From contig CAZAAT010000033.1 of the NCBI GenBank assembly GCA_964483175.1, forward strand, positions 1 to 24,119: DNA of 24,119 nucleotides, read 5' to 3'. A program made the translations under genes and the position numbers. The notes below the pieces were generated by a model. The model had not been told where the DNA came from, made no database searches, and worked only from the letters and a program-made list of their open reading frames with translations. This document shows, piece by piece, positions 1-8,260 of this stretch (positions within the stretch are counted from its first letter, which is position 1; each line of letters begins with the position of its first letter). This stretch comes from JAAYHC01 sp964483175. GTDB lineage: Bacteria > Bacillota > UBA5301.

Positions 1-368
1 TGGATCATCTACTTTTTGGGGGCCACGAGGAGTGCGTAGATTTCGCCGGCCATATGAGGGAGTAGATGAGATCGTGGAGAGCTGCCAGCTAAAGCAGATA
101 GTTCGGGTTCTTACCGAGATTGCTGAGCAGGTCAATTGAGTTGGCTTCAATGATACGGCGGCGACTATTGGGACCAGCTTCGAGTAGGGCTGCTCTTACA
201 TGTCTTCGGAAAATTGATGCCCGGTAATTGCCACCGTCGGCATGAGGTCTCGCAACGTAACCACGGTGTTACCGAAGCCGCCCCTTGAGAGTGGAGTCGT
301 TTTTCGGAAATGTATCACCCAAGGATGAACTGTTACTCCTTTCAAGTTATTAGCATTTCATAAGGCTT
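1..368. other. No gene recognised; degenerate accessory DNA
   Basis: I see no credible gene here. The longest suggestive frame is on the minus strand, about 268 to 89. It is 59 codons between two stops, has no start codon, and contains the string HADGGNYRASIFRRHVRAALL, which I do not recognise. It looks like the tail of a decayed gene, in keeping with the broken genes that follow. Confidence 0.4.
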
Positions 369-762
369 TTACGGCTCAACCTTTTTAATAGTATCAACTC
401 GGTCAAAGTGCCTATCAAATGAGTATATCTCCATAATCCCGCGATTTTGTATCTGACTGGCGACAAACGCATCGGGCCAGTCAATTCCGGTTTCGACATA
501 GATATCCAACGCATCCAAAGCGATATTTTTATCCGAAAACTCCTAGCCCAGTAGACTTAGTATGGTGGTGACCCACTCACGGATTAATACCCTAGGTTGT
601 TTATAGTAACCTTCGAGAACCAAGATGATATCTGCAAGGATTATGTCTGAAAGAAAAACTACTTCGCTTCCTGCTTCTAACCTTGCAAGTAGCTTGTTCG
701 GCCTGGTTAGGTACATCGTTGGTCAGGTATCTCAGGATCACATTAGCGTCGATGGCCTTCAC
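369..762 (-). pseudogene. PIN-domain toxin (VapC-like), frameshifted and stop-interrupted
   Basis: Reading starts at a GTG at 762, which overlaps the end of the antitoxin gene by 20 bases. It gives VKAIDANVILRYLTNDVP, a typical PIN-domain N-terminus with its first catalytic Asp. Near 690-693 the frame shifts by one base and continues as LEAGSEVVFLSDIILADIIL, then LVLEGYYKQPRVLIREWV. A TAG at 543-545 interrupts it. The frame then resumes with ALDALDIYVETGIDWPDAF, holding the late acidic PIN residues, and ends at the TAA at 369. The span is 131 codons plus one base, the usual length of a PIN toxin. PIN toxins are Mg-dependent ribonucleases. This copy cannot be made intact unless the lesions are sequencing errors. 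Family assignment is firm and the decay is seen directly. Confidence 0.8.
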
Positions 763-991
763 GACACCGGTCCTCCATCACCTGATTCCGAATGGCTTCA
801 AAGTCCTGTTCCCCATCTGCCTTGACAACACCCTTTAAAGAGGTTATCCCGCCTTGACCAACGGGCACCAATTCAATTCCATCTTCAAGTTGGATGATGC
901 GAACATAGCTCGCTTTACCAATGTTGTATTTCCTTCTAATCTCAATAGGTAGGGTAAGCTGTCCTTTTTCGGATATCTTAGAAAGGGACAT
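743..991 (-). CDS. AbrB/SpoVT-family antitoxin of a PIN toxin pair
   Basis: This is an 82-residue protein with an N-terminal swapped-hairpin AbrB DNA-binding domain (residues about 1-45, KISEKGQLTLPIEIRRKYNI), followed by a tail that would wrap the toxin. I chose the ATG at 991 because AGAGG lies 8 bases upstream; the TTG at 1009 has no ribosome binding site. It overlaps the start of the broken PIN toxin gene, the classic layout of a translationally coupled toxin-antitoxin pair in which the antitoxin neutralises the RNase and represses the operon. The antitoxin frame is intact while its toxin is broken, so it may survive as an orphan repressor. A perfect dyad at 1033-1045 is its likely operator. 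Confidence 0.85.
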   Translation of the reverse strand: MSLSKISEKGQLTLPIEIRRKYNIGKASYVRIIQLEDGIELVPVGQGGITSLKGVVKADGEQDFEAIRNQVMEDRCREGHRR

Positions 992-1032
992 AATAGGCGC
1001 CTCTAACAAATAGTTCTTTTCCTACTTTTTAT

Positions 1033-1045
1033 AGTATGTCATACT
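1033..1045. promoter_or_regulatory. Operator-like dyad upstream of the antitoxin gene
   Basis: AGTATG-T-CATACT is a perfect 6-bp inverted repeat around one base, 42 bases before the antitoxin start. On the minus strand it sits between a possible -35 (TTTACT) and -10 (TACTAT), 18 bases apart. Toxin-antitoxin operons are normally autorepressed at such sites. The dyad is seen; its role is inferred. Confidence 0.5.
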
Positions 1046-1165
1046 TTAGCAGAAAGTAAAGTATTCACTCACGAGGGTCCAGGAAGGATATCATGTGCCA
1101 GACTCTCTAATCTCGGTGCACGGAGAATGCAACCCCAGCCAATTACGTGAAGGCGGGTCGATGGG

Positions 1166-1420
1166 TTAACTACCTATGTTATTCTCCAAGAAAGCAACTT
1201 CGGCATCTATAAGTTCTTTTAATTTTCTCAATTCCTCTTCAGTAAGCGTGATACCCTTTCCCATCTTATCATGATTCTCATTCCAAACTCTGATATCATA
1301 CTTTGGCTCTCCACCGCTCCAGCTTACACGGTTTAGTTCCTTTTTCCAACCTTTTGAGCCCTCAGAAATTATTCCTAATTGATTAATAATCTCATATTTG
1401 AGACTGCTACGGTCGGACAT
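1166..1420 (-). CDS. PC4/YdbC-like ssDNA-binding protein
   Basis: This is an 84-residue protein. The stretches LNRVSWSGGEPKYDIRVW and MGKGITLTEEEL are the hallmark of the bacterial YdbC branch of the PC4 (transcriptional coactivator p15) family, small dimeric proteins that bind single-stranded nucleic acid. The fold is a beta sheet (about residues 10-60) followed by an amphipathic helix (about 60-80). I chose the ATG at 1420 because AAGGGGGTG lies 7 bases upstream; the longer frame adds 12 residues without a ribosome binding site. The gene begins just after the last remnant of a decayed nuclease gene, and its ribosome binding site overlaps that remnant's final stop. It may originally have been cotranscribed with it. 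The frame is intact, unlike its neighbours. Its physiological role is unknown. Confidence 0.8.
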   Translation of the reverse strand: MSDRSSLKYEIINQLGIISEGSKGWKKELNRVSWSGGEPKYDIRVWNENHDKMGKGITLTEEELRKLKELIDAEVAFLENNIGS

Positions 1421-1434
1421 GATAAAACACCCCC

Positions 1435-2248
1435 TTAAGTTACCATTATCCGCCATGCTGGTTTATTTCCAGTTGACGTTGAACCGCGTGGCTCAAAACT
1501 AAATCCATACTCACTATTTGATGCGATTTTTATAAACCTTTCTTTGGCTTCACCCATATTATTCAGGATTGTTCCCTATTGTCAATGTAACAGATCCGCT
1601 CTTGTTCAAGCTGATCCAGAATAGTATCGGCGTCCTTTATTAAGGACCTTTGTGTATGCGTTCTACCCACATTATTCTACTTTACAGTTGCCTGAGTCCC
1701 TTCTATTTTGGTACAAGCGAACGGTTCGTCTCTTTTTTTGACTTTAGCGAGGAGTCCTTGGCCTTATCTGTGGAGGAGTTTATTCCAAGTTGGTCTATAC
1801 TAACCTGCACGAAATCTTTTTCCTGCTTGAGTGGAACAACTTTGACTTCGCTTTTTTGTTCTCCGGACGTAGCGCATGAGGGAACGGTGCTATTGCAGGC
1901 AATATGATATCTTTCCGGTCATCCCAGTCCTCTCCCGAGCTTTCACCTTCACTGTACCACTTATTCTGTGATTTGGGCCGCGCGAATTTTCACTCGTGAA
2001 AGCAATTCAGAACCGCTTGTATCGGCTACCGTTTCGACCATACTCTCCTACAAAATCCTATAATTGGTCAGTTCATTTATTACTCGCGCCATAGCAGCGT
2101 CAGGATCATGATAATACTCACTTCCTCGAATCCGAATGAATCTCCAACCCAGTCTCTCAAGTATAGTCTGACGCTCCATGTCAGTACGGACTTTTTCCTC
2201 TCAACTATGAAACTGCTCTCCATCACATTCGACGGAAATGTTACAGCG
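1435..2248 (-). pseudogene. Remnant of a protein with a Vsr-like REase_MTES_1575-type nuclease domain
   Basis: From 2248 to 2048 the minus strand reads VECDGEQFHS, a TGA at 2201-2203, then DMERQTILERLGWRFIRIRG and SEYYHDPDAAMARVINEL. This matches the C-terminal Vsr-like nuclease domain (REase_MTES_1575 type) usually attached to superfamily I helicases, with its active-site ECDG. Further fragments follow in shifting frames: DADTILDQLEQERICYIDNR near 1570-1640, and EYGFSFEPRGSTSTGNKPAW ending at the TAA at 1435. These resemble the tail found after that domain, in which a D-N/K-R block precedes a TKN-PAW block. No helicase motifs remain to the right. The protein is beyond function. Domain identity is fairly sure for the first fragment and inferred for the tail. 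Confidence 0.65.
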
Positions 2249-2486
2249 TCACGCAGAATCTCTAAAAACTGCCATTTTAGACTCCCTCCGCGATCACTCG
2301 GCGGTTTTAAATGAGGAACTTATTCCAGCCTTAATTTTAAGCTTAACAAGTAAAGTCGGTGCAAAATCTCAGTAAAATCAAGATATAATTACTCTACATC
2401 CCTAATTAGCTTTGGAGGAGTCATCGGTCAGATAGTATACGACAATATAATAGGATGATTGTATCTGCGGGGACTAGACAAACCAT
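2249..2486. other. No gene seen; decayed DNA between remnant and island
   Basis: There is no start codon with a ribosome binding site and no credible frame on either strand. Part of the minus strand near 2250-2310 may be an unreadable continuation of the nuclease remnant. I see no terminator downstream of the SEC-C gene that ends at 2487. Confidence 0.4.
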
Positions 2487-4880
2487 CTAACTACCACAAC
2501 ACCTTTTGTATTTCTTTCCGCTCCCGCACGGGCAACATTCGTTCCGACCAATCTTATGTTTTCCACTGATTATCTTAAATCTTGCTATTCTTTCTGCCGC
2601 CCTTTCGACGCTTATTTTTTGCAGCCTTTCAAAATCTTGGTCCTCAATGTCCTCATATCTGCATTCTTTAAAAAATATATCGTAAAGCTTTTCATTTTCA
2701 TCGTAATACAGATCAATCCAAAATAGCGGAACTTCTTTGTTCCGCAAAATTTCGGAATATGCATAATCATACTTCTGCTGATAGCCCATAACTGATATCT
2801 TTGGCATATGAACGAAAATGCAATACCGAAACCCAATACGAGCTACAACAGGAATCATGTAACCTCTTTCCATCTGTCGTTTAATAACTTTGTCAATGGC
2901 ATCAACAAAATCATTTCTTCCTTCGTTTGAAAAGTCAAGTAAAATTGTTGACAGATAAGCACGGCCCTGAATTTTCTTTGTATCTAATACATTTATTATT
3001 TCTGAGATCCGCGACGGAATATTTTGAATTGGCTTCTCTGCATGCAATTGTGAATGATATAATTGGCAAAAGTAATGATCAAGTTCTTGGCGATAACCGG
3101 ACCAAACGACTATTGCGCCTTTGGAAAATTCTTGGGCCTTCAAAGAGTACACATTGTGTATGATGTACATCCCAAGGTGGTCTAATTCATCAAAAACTGC
3201 AACGTTTTCACACTGTATGGCTAGCTTGCGTTGCTTAAGAAAGTGCAAGAAAAGAAGTGGTAAATTAAAATATTCTGAATATACCAGGAGGTCATCATAA
3301 GCTATTGCTATTGAACTACTTTTTATTTGGAGAAAACTTAATTTTTCTGCTCTGGCTGCAAACTCGTTGAAATTTTCAACTGTAACAGAAAACGAATAAA
3401 TCTCACGAAAGTTCGCTGGTTTGATTTCAACTTTTTTTGACCTTTCTTGAGTGTAAAACACTGCTGATTCATGATTGACAATATAGTGATATGTTCTCTC
3501 ACATTGATGATCTGCTTTTTCTATCAAATTTTTGAATGCCGTTATATGTGCTTCATAGTCAACAATAGGAGGCGTAGTTGGAAATGAACCAGCTTTAACC
3601 TCAACTATGAATAGAACATCTTCATACAATACCAATAAATCATTTTCATACAGATGCTTTAGGGACTCTTTTTGAGGATAATAATTGCCTCTATAGGTAA
3701 TTGCATCCGGAAGAAGTTTTTTGAATAAGTCTTCAACCATAGTTTCACTAGCAGATTGTTGTTTTGCTGCCCATATGTTGACATACTCAGGTTTCTGATG
3801 AAAGATTACTTTCTGAAGAGCTCTGTAGAAATTGTCAAATAGCGCGTAATAATTAAAGCAGTAAAAAGTGCCCCCCAGTCTTATAAAAGGTTTTTTTGTA
3901 ATTGGCAGATCCAATATAGGCCATCCAGAAAAATCGAATTCACCATAAAATGATTTGTATTCATCTAATCCCAAAGCAAGCTCGTCAATAAATCTTTTAT
4001 TCCAACCAGTTATTGCAGAAACATCATTTAGGTCAGTTCCAAATGATTTATCAAATATTGATTGTAATTCTTCCGACTTGCCCTTAACAAACTCCTCTGG
4101 ATTGGCACCATTTTGTACAGCAACTGAATACTCATTAGATAGCTCCGAAATCGAATTCAAGTAATCCGCTCTAGCTTGCGAAAGTGCATATTGTAATCTT
4201 GCTAACCCGTCTAGAATTTGATCAGAACTCATTCCAAAAAGCTCAACTAGTACATCATTGTGAGGGGGTAACAAGTTATACAGATATTGCAGTTCATATT
4301 TCTGATATCTGTTACCCCTTACCCAGTAAAACATTTGAGCTTGAACAACATAGTCTATCATAGAAGGATCAATATTCGTATTATTCTTTTCGATGTAGGC
4401 GGCCCAAGAGCGAAAGAATTCCTCAACCTCTTTGTACAAATCTTCGATTTCCGTTAATACATTATCATATAAGCTAGTCTGGTCCTCTGACTTTTCAAAT
4501 TCGGAGCAAGTATTCTTAGAGGATACTAATACACTTTGGATATATTCTAAGCATAGAATGCTAGCGTTATCGCCCGAATCATAATCAAACTCCGAGAATT
4601 TCAACATTTGAGCAAAAAACGCATTATCTCTAGCACGACAAAGCAAAGCTAGCGGATCACAAATGCTGATCATCTGCCTAATTCTATTCACTCGGGAGTC
4701 AATTTCAGCCTTTTTCACCCCATAATTTTGCACTAACAAATTATGATACTCTTTTTGCTGTTGTAGGGTACAATTATTATTAATTAAAATATTTTCGCCC
4801 ACCCTCATCAGCTCAAACATCCCATTATTAAAATAGTCATCTGGTTTGACAGCACGTCGTTTCCTAACTTTCTTGCGCAT
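2487..4880 (-). CDS. Large PD-(D/E)xK nuclease-like protein with C-terminal SEC-C zinc motif
   Basis: This is a 797-residue protein with no obvious signal peptide or membrane segment. A helical N-terminal half (about 60-330) is followed by a nuclease-like core. Candidate residues are E379 or E383, D414 in YENDLLVLY, and E427-x-K429 in FIVEVKAGS, the spacing of a PD-(D/E)xK fold. Residues 782-797 are a SEC-C motif, CCPCGSGKKYKRCCGS, a zinc-binding module also found at the end of SecA and on many accessory proteins. I chose the ATG at 4880 because AAAAGGGTG precedes it; a TTG 57 bases upstream has no ribosome binding site. It lies 188 bases after hsdR on the same strand, behind its own likely promoter and dyad. 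A defence role is inferred from the nuclease core and position. It might instead be a structural DNA-binding protein. Confidence 0.7.
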   Translation of the reverse strand: MRKKVRKRRAVKPDDYFNNGMFELMRVGENILINNNCTLQQQKEYHNLLVQNYGVKKAEIDSRVNRIRQMISICDPLALLCRARDNAFFAQMLKFSEFDYDSGDNASILCLEYIQSVLVSSKNTCSEFEKSEDQTSLYDNVLTEIEDLYKEVEEFFRSWAAYIEKNNTNIDPSMIDYVVQAQMFYWVRGNRYQKYELQYLYNLLPPHNDVLVELFGMSSDQILDGLARLQYALSQARADYLNSISELSNEYSVAVQNGANPEEFVKGKSEELQSIFDKSFGTDLNDVSAITGWNKRFIDELALGLDEYKSFYGEFDFSGWPILDLPITKKPFIRLGGTFYCFNYYALFDNFYRALQKVIFHQKPEYVNIWAAKQQSASETMVEDLFKKLLPDAITYRGNYYPQKESLKHLYENDLLVLYEDVLFIVEVKAGSFPTTPPIVDYEAHITAFKNLIEKADHQCERTYHYIVNHESAVFYTQERSKKVEIKPANFREIYSFSVTVENFNEFAARAEKLSFLQIKSSSIAIAYDDLLVYSEYFNLPLLFLHFLKQRKLAIQCENVAVFDELDHLGMYIIHNVYSLKAQEFSKGAIVVWSGYRQELDHYFCQLYHSQLHAEKPIQNIPSRISEIINVLDTKKIQGRAYLSTILLDFSNEGRNDFVDAIDKVIKRQMERGYMIPVVARIGFRYCIFVHMPKISVMGYQQKYDYAYSEILRNKEVPLFWIDLYYDENEKLYDIFFKECRYEDIEDQDFERLQKISVERAAERIARFKIISGKHKIGRNECCPCGSGKKYKRCCGS

Positions 4881-4921
4881 AAAAGCACCCTTTTTTGAAA
4901 TTTGAAAAAACGTATTCCCAG

Positions 4922-4943
4922 CTATACTGCTTTTCAAGTATAG
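4922..4943. promoter_or_regulatory. Perfect 7-bp dyad over the -10 of the SEC-C gene promoter
   Basis: CTATACT and AGTATAG flank 8 bases. On the minus strand the first arm contains the -10 hexamer TATACT, so a bound repressor would block transcription of the SEC-C nuclease gene. The transcript could alternatively form a 5' hairpin. The repeat is seen; the function is inferred. Confidence 0.45.
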
Positions 4944-4965
4944 ATGACATTTGCGAGCCTATCAG
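4937..4965 (-). promoter_or_regulatory. Predicted sigma-A promoter for the SEC-C nuclease gene
   Basis: The -35 CTGATA (4960-4965) and -10 TATACT (4937-4942) are separated by exactly 17 bases, and the -10 lies 57 bases before the ATG at 4880. The -10 differs from consensus at one position, the -35 at two. This suggests that the gene can be expressed independently of the hsd operon. Confidence 0.45.
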
Positions 4966-4973
4966 GCTCTTCT

Positions 4974-5072
4974 CTACCCAATGATAAAACTGCTCAAATC
5001 ACGCACAAAAAACATTAATTCAGCTTTTTGACCCACTAACTCAATAAATTTCTCCGTTACAGCGTTTATCAT
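4974..5072 (-). CDS. Possible 32-residue peptide coupled to hsdR by ATGA
   Basis: This short frame starts with an ATG that overlaps the hsdR stop codon in an ATGA tetranucleotide, the usual sign of translational coupling. It reads MINAVTEKFIELVGQKAEL, then MFFVRDLSSFIIG, and stops at TAG 4974-4976, just before the -35 of the next gene. The sequence looks like an amphipathic helix with a hydrophobic tail. I recognise no family. It could be a real small protein of the restriction operon, the stub of a decayed gene, or chance. Confidence 0.3.
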   Translation of the reverse strand: MINAVTEKFIELVGQKAELMFFVRDLSSFIIG

Positions 5073-8000
5073 CGATTTTTACTCTCATTCTCACACACCG
5101 GCTTAGCCTGCTCCATCACAATTTCCACTGCTTTTGGCGTCTTATCTGGCGGATAACCGTATTTCTTTAGCAATCTTTTTATCGTCATCCTCATTTTGGC
5201 CTGTACACTCTCACGGATGGCCCAATCTACGCTGATATTACCCTTTATAGCCTTGGTTAAATCTCTGGCGATCTGCAATAAAATCTCGTCACCCATTACA
5301 TCGCGAGCCGATTCATTTTCTGCAAGGGCATCGTAAAATGCCAGTTCATCAGATGTGAGGCCTGTTTTTTCGCCTCGTTTTTCCGCCTCAGTCATCTTTT
5401 TGGCCAAGTCAATAAGTTCCATAATTACTTGGGTAGTCTCGATGGTCCTGTTTTGATACCTTCTAATAGACGCCTCAAGCAGTTCCGAAAACTTCCTGGA
5501 CTGCACAAGGTTGCGTCTTGAAAAGGTTTTAATGCTACCCTTAAGCAATCGATTTAGTAGCTCCACAGCTAAATTTTTCTGTTTCATACCTTTGACTTCT
5601 TCAAGGAACTCATCAGAAAGAATAGCTATGTTAGGTTTTGCGAGACCAACAGATCCCAAAATATCGATCACTTCGTTAGACGAAATCGCCTTGGAAACCA
5701 ACTGGTTCAATTCGCTATCAAGCTGCGACATAGTTTTCTTTTTACCATCGCCGCTAACGATTTTAATCAGACTAGCTTTAACCGCCTTGTGGAAACCGAC
5801 TTCAACATTAAGCCTTTCTGCAGTATCGGTAGTAGAGCACAATGAGTATGCCCGACTGAGTTCGGTAACCAATTTGATATAGTCATTTTTCCGATCCTCG
5901 CGAAGCCCAATGATGAAGTCCATCGTTTCAATGATGGCTTGCATTTTCTCACTGGATTTACCAGTAAAGAACTTACTGTAGTCATAGCCATGGAGTAGCT
6001 CTTTGATTAAGTCATACTTTTCCAAAAGGATTTGCACGGCTATTTCCGGATCAACACCGGCGGTCTTTTTATCGCTCTCGGTATATTGAGAAAGAGCCTC
6101 TTTTAAGTTCTCTGCGATACCAATATAATCGACGACAAGTCCACCTTGTTTGTCTTTGAAGACTCGATTAACGCGAGCTATCGCCTGCATTAAGTTATGA
6201 CCGCTCATCGGTTTGTCAATATACATAGTGTGCATACTCGGAACGTCAAAACCGGTAAGCCACATATCCCGGACGATAACCAGCTTAAGCTCGTCATCTC
6301 TGTCCTTCATGCGCTTGGCCAAGACCTCACGAGTAGCCTTAGTTCCAATAAACGGCTGCCATTCCGCTGGATCTGAGGAGTGACCGGTCATTACTACTTT
6401 GATCTTTCCGGCCATCAAGTCATCACTATGCCATTCGGGACGAAGAGCAACAATTTCTTTATATAAGTCCACCGCAATTCGACGGCTCATCACTACAATC
6501 ATGCCTTTACCGCCATCGTACTCCTGAGCTTGCTCCCTTTTTTCAAAGTGCTCCACTATATCCTGGGCAATCAGCTTGACTCTTTCTCTAGCACCCACTA
6601 TGGCCTCAAGCCTAGCCCACTTACTTTTGAGCTTCTCTTTCTGGGTGTGTTCCTGAAATTCCGTGATCTCCTCATACTCAGAGTCAACTCTTGGTTTCAT
6701 CTCCTCTGGCAGCTCGAGTTTGGCGATTCGACTTTCGTAATATATCTTGACTGTAGTTCCATCTTCGACGGCTCTGGTCATATCGTAGATATCAATGTAG
6801 TCGCCAAAAACTGCCCGGGTATTTTTATCGGCAAGTTCAATTGGCGTACCCGTAAAACCGATGTATGAGGCGTTGGGCAAGCTATCCCGCAGGTATTTGG
6901 CGTAACCGTACTTTACACTTGCTTCGTCTTTGCCCCGCACAACTTGGGCACCGAAACCATATTGACTACGATGAGCTTCGTCAGCGATAACAACAACATT
7001 TTTGCGGTTCGTTAGTACTTTGAAGTCCGCTGGACTTTCGGCAACTCTACCCAACGGCTCTTCGCATTCCAAACCTTCTGGATATTCAGTCGAAAAAGGA
7101 GCGAACTTATGAATGGTTGTAAAAATGATGCCGCCACTAGTACGATTGTTGAGCAGTTCTCTTAAATGTGCTCTATCAGTTGCTTGGACCGGGGTGTTTC
7201 TGAGAAGATCTTTACTTTTCAAGAATGTGCTGTATAACTGGTCGTCTAAGTCATTTCGGTCGGTAATAACTACAACTGTCGGATTTTCTAGATGCTCGTT
7301 AATAACTAGTTTGCCTGCATAAAAGACCATCGATAAACTCTTGCCGCTGCCTTGGGTATGCCAGATGACGCCAATCCTTCGGTCACCATGCTCCATTGTT
7401 GCCCGTTCGGTACTTTCGATGGCTTTATTTACAGCATGGTACTGGTGATATCCCGCTAGTATCTTGATTGTCTCTTTCCCATCACTTTGGAAGAGAATAA
7501 AATGCTTAATGATATCCAAAAAGCGGTCGCGCTGAAACATTCCTTTTATCAACACTTCTAGCTGGGGAATGGAAAGCGGAGCAACCTCGTCCCCATCAAT
7601 GGTGCGCCAGGCCATAAACCGATCCGCATTAGATGTGAGCGTACCGGCTTTAGCATTAACTCCATCACTAGCAACCATGAATGAGTTATACGTGAACAAA
7701 GATGGGATGGTCATTTTATAGGTCTGGAGCTGGTTATACGCATCGGAGATATCAACATTTTCGTCGCTGGCACTTTTTAACTCGATGACCACTAATGGAA
7801 TGCCATTAACAAAGACTACAACATCAGGCCGTTTCTCAACACCGTGTTCGACGACCGTAAACTGGTTTGCAACCAAAAACTCATTGTTTAGCGGCTTTTC
7901 GAAATCAAATATATAGGCCTTTTCTGTCCTATAGCTTCCATCAGTCTGTTTGACCGGCACATCGATTCCGTCGGTGATTAACTTGTGGAAAGACTTATTG

Positions 8001-8260
8001 TTCATCAACAGGCTTGGACTTTGAGGAATAAGAATACGCCGTAGAGCTTCAGCGATAGCATCTTCAGGTAATTTTGGATTTATCCTGATAAGCGCTTCTC
8101 TTAGCCGTTCTTTGAGGATCACATCACTATAGTCCTCGCGTTCAGGATACTCCCCATCAGGTGCAATATCAGGGGCGAAAATAACTTCATAGCCCAACTC
8201 CTCGAACCAATCCAAGGTTGCTTCTTCTAAGTGGGACTCGCAGAAATTACCCCTTGCCAT
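5069..8260 (-). CDS. hsdR: Type I restriction enzyme R (motor/nuclease) subunit
   Basis: This is a 1063-residue protein, the normal length for the family. In order it has an N-terminal nuclease with D146, E160-x-K162 (VIELKSA) and the QxxxY motif at 177-181, then a superfamily II translocase with Walker A HTQGSGKS (301-308), DEAH (427-430) and GFTGTP (468-473), and motif VI ARVNR further on. A helical C-terminal region should bind the M2S core. In a type I enzyme this subunit translocates unmodified DNA with ATP and cuts at a distance from the recognition site. The ATG at 8260 abuts the hsdS stop codon and has AGGAGGTG 6 bases upstream, so translation is probably coupled. All motifs are intact and the subunit looks functional. 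Confidence 0.95.
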   Translation of the reverse strand: MARGNFCESHLEEATLDWFEELGYEVIFAPDIAPDGEYPEREDYSDVILKERLREALIRINPKLPEDAIAEALRRILIPQSPSLLMNNKSFHKLITDGIDVPVKQTDGSYRTEKAYIFDFEKPLNNEFLVANQFTVVEHGVEKRPDVVVFVNGIPLVVIELKSASDENVDISDAYNQLQTYKMTIPSLFTYNSFMVASDGVNAKAGTLTSNADRFMAWRTIDGDEVAPLSIPQLEVLIKGMFQRDRFLDIIKHFILFQSDGKETIKILAGYHQYHAVNKAIESTERATMEHGDRRIGVIWHTQGSGKSLSMVFYAGKLVINEHLENPTVVVITDRNDLDDQLYSTFLKSKDLLRNTPVQATDRAHLRELLNNRTSGGIIFTTIHKFAPFSTEYPEGLECEEPLGRVAESPADFKVLTNRKNVVVIADEAHRSQYGFGAQVVRGKDEASVKYGYAKYLRDSLPNASYIGFTGTPIELADKNTRAVFGDYIDIYDMTRAVEDGTTVKIYYESRIAKLELPEEMKPRVDSEYEEITEFQEHTQKEKLKSKWARLEAIVGARERVKLIAQDIVEHFEKREQAQEYDGGKGMIVVMSRRIAVDLYKEIVALRPEWHSDDLMAGKIKVVMTGHSSDPAEWQPFIGTKATREVLAKRMKDRDDELKLVIVRDMWLTGFDVPSMHTMYIDKPMSGHNLMQAIARVNRVFKDKQGGLVVDYIGIAENLKEALSQYTESDKKTAGVDPEIAVQILLEKYDLIKELLHGYDYSKFFTGKSSEKMQAIIETMDFIIGLREDRKNDYIKLVTELSRAYSLCSTTDTAERLNVEVGFHKAVKASLIKIVSGDGKKKTMSQLDSELNQLVSKAISSNEVIDILGSVGLAKPNIAILSDEFLEEVKGMKQKNLAVELLNRLLKGSIKTFSRRNLVQSRKFSELLEASIRRYQNRTIETTQVIMELIDLAKKMTEAEKRGEKTGLTSDELAFYDALAENESARDVMGDEILLQIARDLTKAIKGNISVDWAIRESVQAKMRMTIKRLLKKYGYPPDKTPKAVEIVMEQAKPVCENESKNR

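Noticed and set aside
625..825. 66-codon plus-strand frame
   Set aside because: It is antisense to the PIN toxin remnant and antitoxin; the minus-strand reading explains the sequence.
1650..2314. Two plus-strand frames (1650-1907, 2108-2314)
   Set aside because: Both lie antisense to the nuclease remnant and neither shows a family or ribosome binding site.
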